DNA from: Mercurialis annua
Taxonomy: Eukaryota; Streptophyta; Magnoliopsida; Malpighiales; Euphorbiaceae
Assembly (NCBI RefSeq): GCF_937616625.2
Contig: NC_065576.1
Location: forward strand, 3,536,501-3,600,500
Length of the DNA stretch: 64,000 bases
Direction of reading: 5' to 3'
Shown here: positions 35,341 to 46,075 of the stretch, in pieces
Layout of the letters: every line of letters starts with the position of its first letter
Position numbering within the stretch: the stretch's first letter is position 1
The notes under the pieces: model-generated
Told to the model about the DNA's origin: nothing
Databases searched by the model: none
Seen by the model: the letters and a program-made list of their open reading frames with translations, nothing else
Made by a program: the position numbers and the translations under genes

Positions 35341-35661
35341 AGGGTAGTTGGGTTCATCTTTTTAGTGAAACTTTTAACTTTTACTTTTCAAACAGCTTCG
35401 TTTAAATGTTTGATAAACCTTTTTTAAAAACCGATAGTAGCTTTTCAACCTCTTGATAGCTGTTTTGATTTTATTAACTATTTAGATAAAACAATCCGTA
35501 TTAGAATATTTTTATTTTTATAATATATAAAATTATTTAAATTATTTTTATAATATATAAAATCATTTAAATAATTTTTAATTGATCCAATCATTCTTAA
35601 TTTGTACAAAATTTTCTAATTTATATTATTAATAGCTATAATTAAATAATTTTATATATAT

Positions 35662-35697
<36 letters not shown>

Positions 35698-35838
35698 ATT
35701 ATTTGTCTTTCATAAAAAATAAAAAAATTAGTATACCTTTTAGGCCATTTAATATATCAACAACATCATCTAATAATATCTCACCAACAAATATTGTCTA
35801 TCAGCTAACTGCTATTAGCTACCAACTAATAACTAGAG
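35341..35838. mobile_element. hAT-like MITE related to 12801-13405
   Basis: The left part (gggtagttgggttcatcttt, then agtgaaacttttaactttt) and the right part (tatcagctaactgctattag, then ctaccaactaataac) parallel the 12.8-kb element. A (TA)n(TG)n microsatellite lies inside at about 35655-35697. Confidence 0.5.
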
Positions 35839-36239
35839 AAAATTAACAAATATCCAACATGTGTTAAAATATTCCAAAATTTTACTAGAGAAAAAAAAAG
35901 TTAAAAAATAAAATTACCAATTTTATTTTTGCGCCAATAACTTTTTCACTTTAAGCAATACGGTCAACAATCAAATAAGGAAAGCAGTTTTCATAAAAAA
36001 AAAAACAGAATCTTCCCAAATAAATTAAGATCTTTTTAATTAAAATCTTTTCAAATAAAATCAATTAAAATCTTTTCAAAATAAAAGCTATTAAAGATTT
36101 TTTCAAATAAAATCAATTAAAATCTTTTAAAAATTAAATTAAACAAAATCAATGATAATATTTTGTAAACGTTTATTTGAAAATCACAGTTCACTCTTAA
36201 ACAAAAATAACGGCTCACTTTTTTTACTCTCAAAAATAT

Positions 36240-36570
36240 GATTTTGGTTAACAAGCGGTATACCAACAGGATACTAATGATATACTACAAAATAATTTAT
36301 GTTTTAAGCGCACAATTTCAGTTTGCTAAAAAATTATTAAAAATTAACTAACTATAACTTTATCGGCGGTTTACTCACGGTTCAATAATAGTATTCTAAA
36401 TACATTTTTTTAAGGTATTGTTTGTTTAAAATACACAATTCAAACTTATCAACGGTTTACTAACAATTCATTAACGATATATTCAAAATAACATTTATTA
36501 CACGGTTAATCCAACGTTTACTAACATTGTACTAAATTATTGGTGTACCATTAGTAAATCACTGGTTAAC
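36240..36570. repeat. gtttactaacgg-type repeat cluster
   Basis: Several diverged copies of tttactaacggttcac, gtttactcacggttca and tttactaacaattca occur. These are the same motif vocabulary as the block inside Helitron H1 at 3350-4760. Confidence 0.55.
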
Positions 36571-36769
36571 CAACAACCATTACAGATACATAAGTGAAGA
36601 AAACAAATTACATCATAAAATCAAAAGCATCATTGGAGGACAACCAAAAGTTCACCCGAAGTTAACCATTAAATGTATTAAAAACAAAATTATTGGTGTA
36701 ACATTAGTACACCATTGATTAACCAACAAGAAAATCAAGCCATAAAATAGAAATCAAAAAAATGTTGTT

Positions 36770-37085
36770 GCTCCGCGGATCTGATCCCCGATTCCGATTT
36801 GTTCATCATGGCGGCATAAGGTTCTCTATCTGTAATTTTCTAGAACAGGGAAACAAAAAAAAAAGCGAAGAAGGCCGGATCTAAATGTTCTCGTACTAAA
36901 ATTAGCAGCTATCCTACGATGAATCGTTTTCCAACGAGCAGCTTGGAAATCCCTTCAAGACTCAGAGCGGTTTGAAAATCCCTCAAATAAGCAGCTATCC
37001 TATGATGAAGCGTTTTCCAACGGCTCTGATTCCTCATCAGAAGAGCAAGGTAATGAGCCGATCAACGAGGAGGAAGATCCATAAG
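36770..37085 (+). pseudogene. Unidentified gene fragment with internal duplication
   Basis: GC content rises here. The segment gcagctatcctacgatgaat, then cgttttccaac, occurs at 36905 and again at 36989. The second copy continues an open frame SYDEAFSNGSDSSSEEQGNE, then PINEEEDP and stop. The acidic Ser-rich tail looks like a protein C-terminus, but I do not recognise the family. No start or upstream exon is seen, so it is called a fragment. Confidence 0.35.
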
Positions 37086-37422
37086 AGATTGATTGGTGGC
37101 AACCCTAGTTTTCGCCATTTCAAAACTAATTCAACCTAAATTCAAACTAAAATGGGATATATTTGGTTAATGAGAGGATATAATGAAAGATTTAGTAAAT
37201 GAGATTTTGTTTCAATCTAAATTCAAACTAAAATAGAAAAGATTTGGTAAATGAGATTATGTAGTTAAATCCAGCGAGAATCTCTGAACAATATAATAGA
37301 AATTGTGAACTAAAAATTTTAAACTGCTCCGTACACAGATATAATTCTAACCGGATGATTCAGTATATAAATTTGTACGAAAATAATGCATACTTATGTA
37401 AATGTAGTGTGTGTGTAGGGGA

Positions 37423-37426
<4 letters not shown>

Positions 37427-37458
<32 letters not shown>
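37427..37458. repeat. (AT)n microsatellite
   Basis: Sixteen AT dinucleotides abut the MITE at 37460. Confidence 0.95.
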
Positions 37459-37459
<1 letters not shown>

Positions 37460-37462
<3 letters not shown>

Positions 37463-37859
37463 GTATTGACAAAACAAATCCCAACATTTCACCTTTTTAG
37501 CGATTCAAGTCTAACGTTTAAATTTTACGAAACAAATCTTAACCTTTTCAATTTTTGCAAATTGTAGCCCAAGTTCTAATTCCTGCCATTTTGTCATCTT
37601 TTTTAATTTTCTCATCCTTTTTAGGTTACAAATTTCAAAAATGCAAAACGTTGTAATTTTATTTGCAAAATTTTAAAAATGTTGGGATTTAATATATCAA
37701 TAATATGACTGCCACATAGGCAAATAATTGCCAGAAAACGGCTTAGGCTACAATTTGCAAAAATTGGAAAGATTAAAATTTGTTTCATAAAGTTTTAAAC
37801 GTTAGGCTTAAATCGCAAAAAAAGTAAAACGTTAAGATTTGTTTTACCAAATACCCCCT
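37460..37859. mobile_element. MULE-like MITE with about 110-bp inverted repeats
   Basis: The left arm runs ggggtattgacaaaacaaat, then cccaacatttcacc, and later atttttgcaaattgtagcc. It matches the reversed right arm gggggtatttggtaaaac, then aaatcttaacgttttac, and later the same atttttgcaaattgtagcc. No clear target duplication was found next to the AT microsatellite. Confidence 0.7.
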
Positions 37860-38271
37860 GTACTTATGTAAGAATCTGATTAATATAATTTTCTGATTGA
37901 TAAATTTCATTATGAACAAATCAGGCCAGTATAATTACATTGCATTATCCTGCAAGGAATAAAATAAATTTCCTAGTTAGTGCTATTTAAAAAAGAATTT
38001 TCTGAAATAGAAAAATTTGGTTCTATAATTAATTTTGAAAATTGGTTTGGCAGCTAAATATAAACCCAAAATTTCCTTTCTTCACCTTAGTTGCTATAAT
38101 AGGTCACCAGTTTTATTTTTATTTTTATTTTTTCCCCAAAGAAGCCAGAGATATAAATTAAACAAGTCCGATAGGAAAAGCAAATTCAGCTAAAACAAAT
38201 TCACTATCTGCAACCACTCACAAATTTTTATTTTCCCCCAAACTCAGGTTTGCAGCCAGCATAATTAGCCT
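37860..38271. other. 3' flank of the helicase-like gene
   Basis: AT-rich. The part near 38272 is probably the 3' UTR of the minus-strand gene. Nothing else was recognised. Confidence 0.5.
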
Positions 38272-41009
38272 TCACAAAATCTCAGAAATCTGAAACAATA
38301 AACACATTCATGTCAATCACACATTCATTAAAAATGTACTCTTTAGTAAAAAGAAAAAAAGAAATTCTTAAATCCAATTGTTATAGGGCTTGCAATGATA
38401 AAATGATAAAAACTGAGAACAATAACCGAGCAATTTTGAGTAAAAAATGTCAATATGGACATCAAAATATATATTACCATGTCACTGTTTTAGCATCCAC
38501 ATATCATTTATTTTAATCAGAATATTACTCAATGTTTCGAATTGCAAAATATTGATAGTTTGTATTTTAAATTGCCAAACTTGGAAGTTCATATTGAAAT
38601 TCCAAAACACGCTAAAGTTCATGATTTGTTTTGCAATTAAACCAAACAATAACGTTACCACACTTGCAATTTCACCTTTCTATGAAAAAAAGCCTAATTC
38701 CTTATCTGTTAGTGTAACTTATTGGAATTTGAGATTTATTAATTAAATGCTATTCCTGATAAATTGCAACCTATTAACAGGAACAGGCAAACATACATTA
38801 ATAGGCATTTCTGCAATGACAAGGCTGCTGCTCTCTTCAACACTTTTAAGACTCGCTACCTCTCCCCCAACAATCATATTGATTACAATCCCATCTGCAA
38901 GTACATAGATTTATCACAGAATACTTAGATTACCCATGCTATATATTTCACAAATTAAAATAGATTGAGAGGAAAAACCTGCTGCCAAACAAGTAGCCAT
39001 GCGTCTGGCATATATTTCCTGCAAGCATACATATCAGTGACAAGAAAATTAAAAATGAATCCCTGGTCATAAGTACTAATACTAAAAATGCCCATGAAGG
39101 GGAAAATAATCAACAGTATAAGACAGGCATGTTCCTTTTAGGAGCTGATTAAAGGGTAAAATCGATTTTGTTCATTAGATATGAACTTTTCTACATGATG
39201 GTTTATACAAAAGAACAAGATAATCAAAATCCGCAGAAGTATAATGCTGCATGCATAATATAGATTTTAGAAACCAAAGCATGAAATACGAAGATCCAAG
39301 AAAAGAAGAAACTACAAGATGCTAAGTCTCTAAAGTATTAATACGGAGTAAAGATGGTAAAATAGAAATACGAATCCGATAAAAAAAAATAGAAATATGA
39401 AATATTTACTTTAAAGTGCCATTTTCAAAGCTTAGGCTCAAACAAAAAAAAAGTACAAAGCAGGACTAAGTTGCCGAAACTATAAAACAAATAACCTCAC
39501 AAATGCTTGATGCAGTTTCCAAGAGAGAGAGAGAGAGAGAGAAAGAGAAAGAAAGAGGGAAGAAGCTTCATAAAATAAATCAATTAACCATAATCATTGG
39601 CAGGAACATAACAACTTCACCTTTTTCATCGGCAACTCATAATTAATCAAAACACGAGCAGAGATTGGCGACTCCCCAGTTGCAAGAAGCGGAAGGCAGG
39701 CATCAGTAACAACTATCATATGAGACTTGTCCTTATCTTTTCCAATCTCATCTTCATTTCCTGACAGAGCAGTGGCACTCTGATTCCACTTCACAGTTGC
39801 TTGCCTAAATTTTTCCAATACTGAAGCCCGTTCTGCTTCAGCTAGATCACTGTACTGGCATGGTTACAATGCGCAGAAGCTGCATTAATAAGCATACCAA
39901 GTACAAGGTAACAAAATAAGGAAAGAACATAAAATCCCCAAAGTTTAATGTACTATAACACTAATGCGTTTCTGCCACAATGTAACCAAAACAAGTACCT
40001 CTAGTAAAAAAAAATACAGCGCAGTCGACAAAGTCCGCAGTACTCAGAAGTGCTATGCACATGATTTATTGAATTCTTAACATATCAAAAGTTAAAAGAG
40101 GGAAAACTTAAATTCCATCCATAAAAATAGGTTCCACCTGAAAATAGGGTGAAAAAAGACAACTGACAGGGGATTTAAAGCTGACGTAAAACAGGTTCAA
40201 AACTGACTTGAAGTGCAAGTTTACATCTGCATATGCAAGTTGAAAATATAGATAATTTCACTTGATCATAAGCCTTGAGAGATTGATGTTATTAGATCAT
40301 ACAGTTAAACATAGCTTAGACAAATAGACAAACAGAATATTAATATAGCTTAGACAAATAGACAAACAGAATATTAATATAAAAAATGAAGCCTTATATT
40401 TATTGGAAGATGTGATCAAACTGACCGCGGAAATTGATAATCAGACTATACATATTCACATGATTATATAAGTAAATTACACATTATTGATTGAGCAAAC
40501 GTAAAGAAACCCTAAAACTCGAGAAATGAAATTAACATTTTTAAAAAAGGATAACAGAGCAGTACCAAAGGAGCAAAAGAAATGTAAGGGAGATAAGACA
40601 CAGCGGAGCAGACAGCGTCAAGCTCGTCACGTGAGCTGCAACAAACCACCATCGGCATTCCGTCACGGCGGCCGGCCACTCCTAATAAATCAACTAACGT
40701 CTCCTGAACAAATAAGAACTCAAATTTCTTCAAATTTTCCACCAAAATTAAAACAACATCAGGCAAATTGGATAGCGTACCATTTTGAAATGGAGTCGAT
40801 CAACAGCAACATAAAAGTGACGCGTTTGGCTGCATTATTATTGAAACTGAATTGAAATTAATAAAATTAACAAAAATATGAGGAATTAAATTGAGTAAGA
40901 TACAGATAAATAAATAAATTAATTAAAAGATGTATTATTACCAAGGATTTGAAGGAGATCGAGGAGGTGAAGCTACTGCCACTGCTTCCATTGCATCAGT
41001 TATGGCCAT
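38272..41009 (-). CDS. Helicase-C-like P-loop NTPase-fold protein, 214 aa
   Basis: Seven exons on the minus strand: 40942-41009, 40781-40829, 40566-40703, 39621-39854, 38979-39018, 38797-38894, 38272-38289. All junctions are GT-AG, and the frame is continuous for 215 codons. The protein resembles the second RecA-like domain of DEAD-box helicases (eIF4A-like): RHFYVAVDRLHFKMETLVDL, then MVVCCSSRDELDAVCSAVS, then an expanded linker, then HMIVVTDACLPLLATGESPI, then SARVLINYELP, then an RRMATCLAADGIVINMIVGG-type region, ending NISEIL. The first RecA domain with Walker A and DEAD is absent, so ATP-driven unwinding by this protein alone is unlikely. Plant genomes carry such short helicase-like proteins of unknown function. 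The 18-nt last exon and 40-nt fifth exon are easily missed. Confidence 0.85.
39523..39541. repeat. Short (GA)n run
   Basis: A GA dinucleotide run within an intron of the helicase-like gene. Confidence 0.8.
40309..40380. repeat. Perfect 34-bp tandem duplication in an intron
   Basis: The unit beginning atagcttagacaaatagaca occurs at 40311 and again at 40345 without a mismatch. It lies in intron 3 of the helicase-like gene. Confidence 0.9.
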
Positions 41010-41120
41010 TTGATTACGAACTTTACCTTCAGTGTTCGTCTTGTAGACTTGTAGTTCATTACACGGCGCCGTTTCAGACGTTTTAGGATTTTATATTTCA
41101 GAATTAAATATATAACGTTT

Positions 41121-41421
41121 GGGTTAAATACTCTGGGGTTACTGAATTTTCACATTATTTCAAAAAGAATATCAAACTTTAATATTTTGTTTAAGGTCAT
41201 AAAACTTTAATTTTTATTTCAAATGGGTATTTTTGATCTTATTTTATTGATGTGGGAATCCATATTCTAATTATACGCCATGCACTAATATTCTTAATTT
41301 AGGTTGCCACATAAACAAAATAAGATGGAAAAACCCTAGGTGACCTTAAAAAAACAAGTTAAAGTTTGGTATTCTTTTCGAAATAATTTAAAAGTTCAAT
41401 AACCCCCAATGTATTTGACCC
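41121..41421. mobile_element. MITE with about 60-bp inverted repeats
   Basis: The left arm gggttaaatactctgggg, then ttactgaattttcac and aaaagaatatcaaacttt, matches the reversed right arm gggtcaaatacattgggg, then ttattgaacttttaa and aaaagaataccaaacttt. Length is 301 bp. Confidence 0.8.
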
Positions 41422-41468
41422 TGCAATGTATTTTTGAAGGTTATGCCCGAATACCAAATTTTATGAAT

Positions 41469-41815
41469 AAAAGTTCAACGCGCCCCTAAACTTGTGACAC
41501 GGGATCATCTAACCAAATTTATACTTTTTTGAAGAACTAATCCCAAAACTCTTTATTTTTGGATCAAATAACCCTATAATTGTATTTTTAAAACGCGTGA
41601 AATACAAATCGGAGGTGAGGAATTTAAAAAAGTAATTAAGTACTTCCTTAATTGTTATGATATAATTATCCTAAATCCATTTTTTGACATAAAAATATAA
41701 ATTATGGGGTTATTTGACTCAAAAATGAAGAGTTTGGAGGGTTAGTTGCTCAAAAAAGTATAAATTGAGTTAGATGACCTCGTCACAAGATTAGAGGGAG
41801 CGTTGACCTTTTGTT
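41469..41815. mobile_element. Second MITE, adjacent, about 100-bp inverted repeats
   Basis: The left arm has aagttcaacgcgcccctaaa, then cttgtgacacgggatcatct. The reversed right arm has aaggtcaacgctccctctaa, then tcttgtgacgaggtcatct. Both continue through aatttatacttttttga. Length is about 347 bp. It sits 48 bp from the previous MITE. Confidence 0.8.
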
Positions 41816-42340
41816 TCAAATTTTATGGTGAAAAAAAGGACAATCGCTACACAATAAAATTAGACAACTTACTTGTCCATGGAGTTTTTCGTCGAGCCTT
41901 TTCAATGTTTTTGCAACACAATCCTTTGTTTGCTGTAATTATCACATAATTAATTAAGTCAGCTATGAAGACAGCAATAATTTTATAGTTCTACCATATG
42001 CAAATGAGCTAGCTCTAGCACAATGTGTCTTGGTAGGGACTGCAATTGAATACAAAGTTAACAAACGTACTTGGTTAATGATTTTTTCATCCTGTGAGTT
42101 TCTGCACACCTTGACAAGTTCAGTAACATGTAGAAATAACCCAGATACCATTTAGTTGATCTTACAGACATCCTTTTCTGAAGCAACTCCTACTCCGCTA
42201 TTCAGTGGCGGAATCAACAACTGAAGGGAGAAAATAATAATAAATCAACTAAATAACATATAAGTAGCGGTTAGAGGAGGCAGTCGCTCGTCGTGCACCC
42301 TTGATTCCGCCTCAGCATATATCCACTTCATTAGGATCTT
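41816..42340. other. 3' flank of the PPR gene, with a small CAGTGGCGG repeat
   Basis: Probable 3' UTR of the minus-strand PPR gene. At about 42205-42316 a 112-bp unit has inverted ends cagtggcggaatcaac / ctgaggcggaatcaag. A minus-strand frame at 41963-42151 has no family match. Confidence 0.45.
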
Positions 42341-45214
42341 TTAAACCCCCTCAGTTACGAAACTTAAGCCACAAATCTTTCTTAATCGCTTTCCTTCTAT
42401 ATGAGACCTCACTCTATCAGCATCCGTCCACCGTCCAGCAGCTGCATAGATATTAGAAAGCACAACATATGATCCTGAATTTTCTGAATCCAAAATCGAG
42501 AGCATCGCACTTATTTTCTCCCCAAGTTCAATATCACTATAATTTTTACAAGCACCCAACAGGGATTCCAGTAAACTAATCGAAGGTTCACATGGTAGCT
42601 TCTTAACCATTTCATAAGCTTCCCCTAGGTGACCAGTTCTTCCGAGCAGGTCCACCATGCACGCATAATGTTCCATTTTCATTAACATCCCTTGCTCGAC
42701 CATAGAGTTGAAGATCATCCAACCTTTTTCAACTAAACCAGAATGGCTGCAAGCTGATAAAATGCTTAAAAATGTAACGTCGTCAGGTTTTACCCCGGAA
42801 AATTGCATCTGCCTGAAAAGCTCTAGAGCGGCTTCGCCATCTCCGTGTAGACCATACCCATTAATCATTACACTCCAAGAGACTGAATCTTTTGCCGGTA
42901 AGGCTTCAAATATTTGTCGAGCATCGATAACATTTCCACATTTTGCAAATAAATCTATAAGGGCATTGCTGATTGCTATATCTTTGTCAAATCCTTTGTG
43001 TACTATAAAGGTCATTACACAAATAGCAAGCTTTAAATTTTTTAAGTGAACACAAGCTGAAATTAAACTGAGAATAGTTATTCTGTCAGGTTTTTGTAAT
43101 CCGATTCGAAGCAAATCGCAGAATAAGGCCACTACTTTATCAGCACCACTTGCTTGGAGATGCACAGAAATAATGGCATTCCATAAAGATATATCTCTCG
43201 TTTTATTAGTTTCAAATAGTAAGAGACACAGCTTCATAGTTTCAAATCTAGCATACATGAACATCAAAGAAGTAAGAAGAGGCGTTTCTTCTATAAATCC
43301 TGATCTGATTGCAAAAGCATGAATAGACATACCGTGAAATTGGCTGAAGCATAAAGGTAATAAGTGTAGCATAGTTATAGAGTTCGGCCTCTGACTTTCC
43401 TTAATCATTTGTCTAAAAATGATCAAAGCTTCATACTGTAAGTTGTGATGTCGAAATCCTCCGATCAACGAATTCCAAGAAATTATACACCTTTTTGGCA
43501 TAGCTTCAAAAAGTAGTTTCCCTGCGTCGAGGTCGCCACATTTACAGTACATGCTTATTAGTGCATTTACTAAAGAAACGTCAGTAGAAACACCCTTTTT
43601 TATGGCATACCCATGAAAAGACATTCCTTGACCCAGATGACCCTGATTTTCATTGCCACAGAACATAGGGAGAATGCTTAGCAGGGTGACCACATCCAAC
43701 GCCAAGCCATCTTTCTGAAGCTGATGAAAAAGTTCAGCAGCCTTTTCTGCTTCTCCGATTTGTACAAACTTAGATATCAAAGTGTTCCATGACAATAGAT
43801 CCCGAGTATCCATATTGTGAAACAGTTTTAGAGAATAGGCAAAATGACTACAATCAGAATAGAAAGCTAGGAGTGCATTTGACACGTTTATGTTTGAATT
43901 GAAACCCCTCCTAATGCAAAATGCATGGGCAGACTTGCCGAGCGAAACAGCCTCCAGTTTGGTGCAGACAGAAACGACACTAACTATGGTCCATGCATCC
44001 GGAATCAATCCACCCAATTGCATTTCACAGAATGTACCCAAACATTCATCCCACATATTATTGTACACATATCCAGAAACCATGACATTCCATGATAAGA
44101 GGTTCTTATTAGGATTTGAATCAAATAAATATCTGGCTTTTCTGATCTCTCCGAGTTTGGCATACATGGACACAAGGGCTGTTAACATAGAAGTATGATT
44201 TTTTGATCCATGTTTTATAGCACAAGCATGTAAGGATTCACCAAACCAGACACTACCAATAAGCTCACACGAAGGAGTAACCGACACAAAAGTGACTAAA
44301 TTGGGACGCAGACCAGAATCTTGCATTTCTCGAAACATCTCAAACGCTTCAAGAGGCATGTGGTTATGCGTATAAGCTGAAATCATAGCATTCCAAACCG
44401 CATCATTCTTGTCCCATACAGCTTCAAACAACTTAGTCGCATCCGAAAAATACACATCACTTGCATTAGCATATAATGAAATTAAAGCAGGTACCAGAAA
44501 ATCATCCGCAAAAAGTCCAAACTTAACAGCAAACCCATGGAGAGATCTTCCAAAATCGAAACAACCTGAATGCGTACACACCGGGATTACACTAGCCAAA
44601 CTACTCAAATTAGGCTTCAAACCAACTTCAAAAACACGCTTAAAAATCTCAAACACTTCATAATTACAACCGTGAAAAGAATAACCAGATATCAAAGCAT
44701 TCCAAGTAACCAAATCTGGTTGCGGAATTTCATCAAATACTACACGTGCACTCTCTAAAACCCCATTTTTCGCATAAAAATCTACCAAACAAGTTCCAAC
44801 AACGACATTTTGTTCATACCCATTTCTCAAAACAACACAGTGAATCTTTTTCAAAATCCCAAAATCACTAACAACTGAACAAGCCTTAATTACAAAAGGA
44901 AATGTAAAATTGTCATAAGGGCAGCTTAAATCTCGGCATTTTATGAACACTGATAAGACATGGTCATGTAACCCATGATTACTAAGACCTCTAATAACCA
45001 AGTTTTGCAAGAACAGGGTTGGTTTTTTGATTGAATTGAAGATTGAGAGAGCTAAATTTGAAGCACCCAAATGAAAACAAGATTTTAAAAGGTCCACTAA
45101 TAAAAGCTTGTGGTTAATTAGGCCGTGTATTATGAGAAGAGATTTGAAAGATTTGAGGTGATTAGGGGTTTTGCAGAGGGATAAGAAATTTAATAGATGG
45201 GGATGATGAGCCAT
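42341..45214 (-). CDS. Pentatricopeptide repeat protein, PLS class, E subgroup, 957 aa
   Basis: An intronless 957-codon gene, typical of plant PPR genes. The protein is a tandem of PLS-type PPR motifs covering about residues 35-850. Recurring helix-A signatures include DLVTWNALISGYS, DLLSWNTLISKF, CIISWNSLIGGF and DSVSWSVMINGYG. The C-terminus (EPSISLLESLLGACKNYSDI to LSNIYAAAGRWTDADRVRSH) is an E domain. The protein stops at RKICGLSFVTEGV without a DYW deaminase domain. Members of this class usually bind specific organelle transcripts and recruit a DYW partner for C-to-U editing. The target is unknown. Plus-strand frames across the gene are shadows. The start is the only in-frame ATG before the first repeats. 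No strong targeting-peptide call was made. Confidence 0.93.
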   Translation of the reverse strand: MAHHPHLLNFLSLCKTPNHLKSFKSLLIIHGLINHKLLLVDLLKSCFHLGASNLALSIFNSIKKPTLFLQNLVIRGLSNHGLHDHVLSVFIKCRDLSCPYDNFTFPFVIKACSVVSDFGILKKIHCVVLRNGYEQNVVVGTCLVDFYAKNGVLESARVVFDEIPQPDLVTWNALISGYSFHGCNYEVFEIFKRVFEVGLKPNLSSLASVIPVCTHSGCFDFGRSLHGFAVKFGLFADDFLVPALISLYANASDVYFSDATKLFEAVWDKNDAVWNAMISAYTHNHMPLEAFEMFREMQDSGLRPNLVTFVSVTPSCELIGSVWFGESLHACAIKHGSKNHTSMLTALVSMYAKLGEIRKARYLFDSNPNKNLLSWNVMVSGYVYNNMWDECLGTFCEMQLGGLIPDAWTIVSVVSVCTKLEAVSLGKSAHAFCIRRGFNSNINVSNALLAFYSDCSHFAYSLKLFHNMDTRDLLSWNTLISKFVQIGEAEKAAELFHQLQKDGLALDVVTLLSILPMFCGNENQGHLGQGMSFHGYAIKKGVSTDVSLVNALISMYCKCGDLDAGKLLFEAMPKRCIISWNSLIGGFRHHNLQYEALIIFRQMIKESQRPNSITMLHLLPLCFSQFHGMSIHAFAIRSGFIEETPLLTSLMFMYARFETMKLCLLLFETNKTRDISLWNAIISVHLQASGADKVVALFCDLLRIGLQKPDRITILSLISACVHLKNLKLAICVMTFIVHKGFDKDIAISNALIDLFAKCGNVIDARQIFEALPAKDSVSWSVMINGYGLHGDGEAALELFRQMQFSGVKPDDVTFLSILSACSHSGLVEKGWMIFNSMVEQGMLMKMEHYACMVDLLGRTGHLGEAYEMVKKLPCEPSISLLESLLGACKNYSDIELGEKISAMLSILDSENSGSYVVLSNIYAAAGRWTDADRVRSHIEGKRLRKICGLSFVTEGV

Positions 45215-45724
45215 TGATGGATTATATGCAGAGCTTTGTCTTTCCCGCCATTATTACCGGTATTATTTGTGTTCTTTGGTTTGAATGTTGTTGTATTGAC
45301 CGGAGAAGGTTAATTGAATTAAATATCAATTTTCTACCTCAACTTTCAATTAACACAAAAATTAACCTTTTATCAATTTTTCCCTTAAATTTTAATCACT
45401 AACTCAAATTTATAACCATTTAACTCCTACAGGTATTTTTAAAATTATTGAGTTTTAAAAAAAAAATTAGTACATAACAAAATATAACTAAATAATAAAT
45501 AATAATTTTAATATTTACTCATCGCTTGCAAATTCATATATAAAGCATTTATGTCATTATAATTTTTCTATTCTAATATAACTACATAGCTGGAATAAAA
45601 TCACGTAATTTTATCACTACGTAAACAAATCATAATCTTTTATATATATTTTTCTTTATGTGGATATATGAAAAAAAAAATTCTCTCGCGGGCTGTATAA
45701 TTTAAATTAGGCACATTTATTTTT
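45215..45724. other. Upstream flank of the PPR gene
   Basis: AT-rich sequence containing the PPR promoter side. No defined motif or coding frame is supported. Confidence 0.45.
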
Positions 45725-46075
45725 AGGCTTAATATATAATTTGACTCCTGAACTTATACCTTTTTAACCATCTAACCCTTAAACTTAACGTCTCATCTAT
45801 ACAATCTCTGAATTTGTTAAATAATACGATTTGACTTCTGAACTTGATAAATATACGTAAACATCGAATTCATCTGTATCCATTTGACTCTTGAAACATT
45901 GTATAAGAATTTATGTACGGAGGGGTTTAATGTTTATGTATTTATCAAGTTTATGGGTCAAATCGAATTATCTAACAAGTTCAGATGTTTGATAGGTTAA
46001 ACGTTAAATTTAGGAGTTAGATGGATAAAAGAATATAAGTTTAAAGGTCAAACTATATATTCAGCTTTTATTATT
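45725..46075. mobile_element. MITE with about 150-bp inverted repeats
   Basis: The left arm has taatatataatttgactcc, then tgaacttatacc and atccatctaaccctta-like. The reversed right arm has gaatatatagtttgaccttt, then aaacttatattc and atccatctaactcctaa. Both arms contain cgatttgac and aacttgataaatac. Almost the whole 351 bp is foldback. Confidence 0.8.

Noticed and set aside
40704..40766. Direct extension of helicase-like exon 3 upstream
   Set aside because: The frame has no ATG and would leave exon 1 out of phase. A 49-nt exon at 40781-40829 restores the phase and the family sequence.
41963..42151. 62-codon minus-strand frame downstream of the PPR gene
   Set aside because: Probably the PPR 3' UTR. 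A reading as a separate exon would need an intron of about 31 bases, too short for plants.
42708..44758. Several 60-110-codon plus-strand frames
   Set aside because: They are antisense shadows of the 957-codon PPR gene on the minus strand and have no domain signature.
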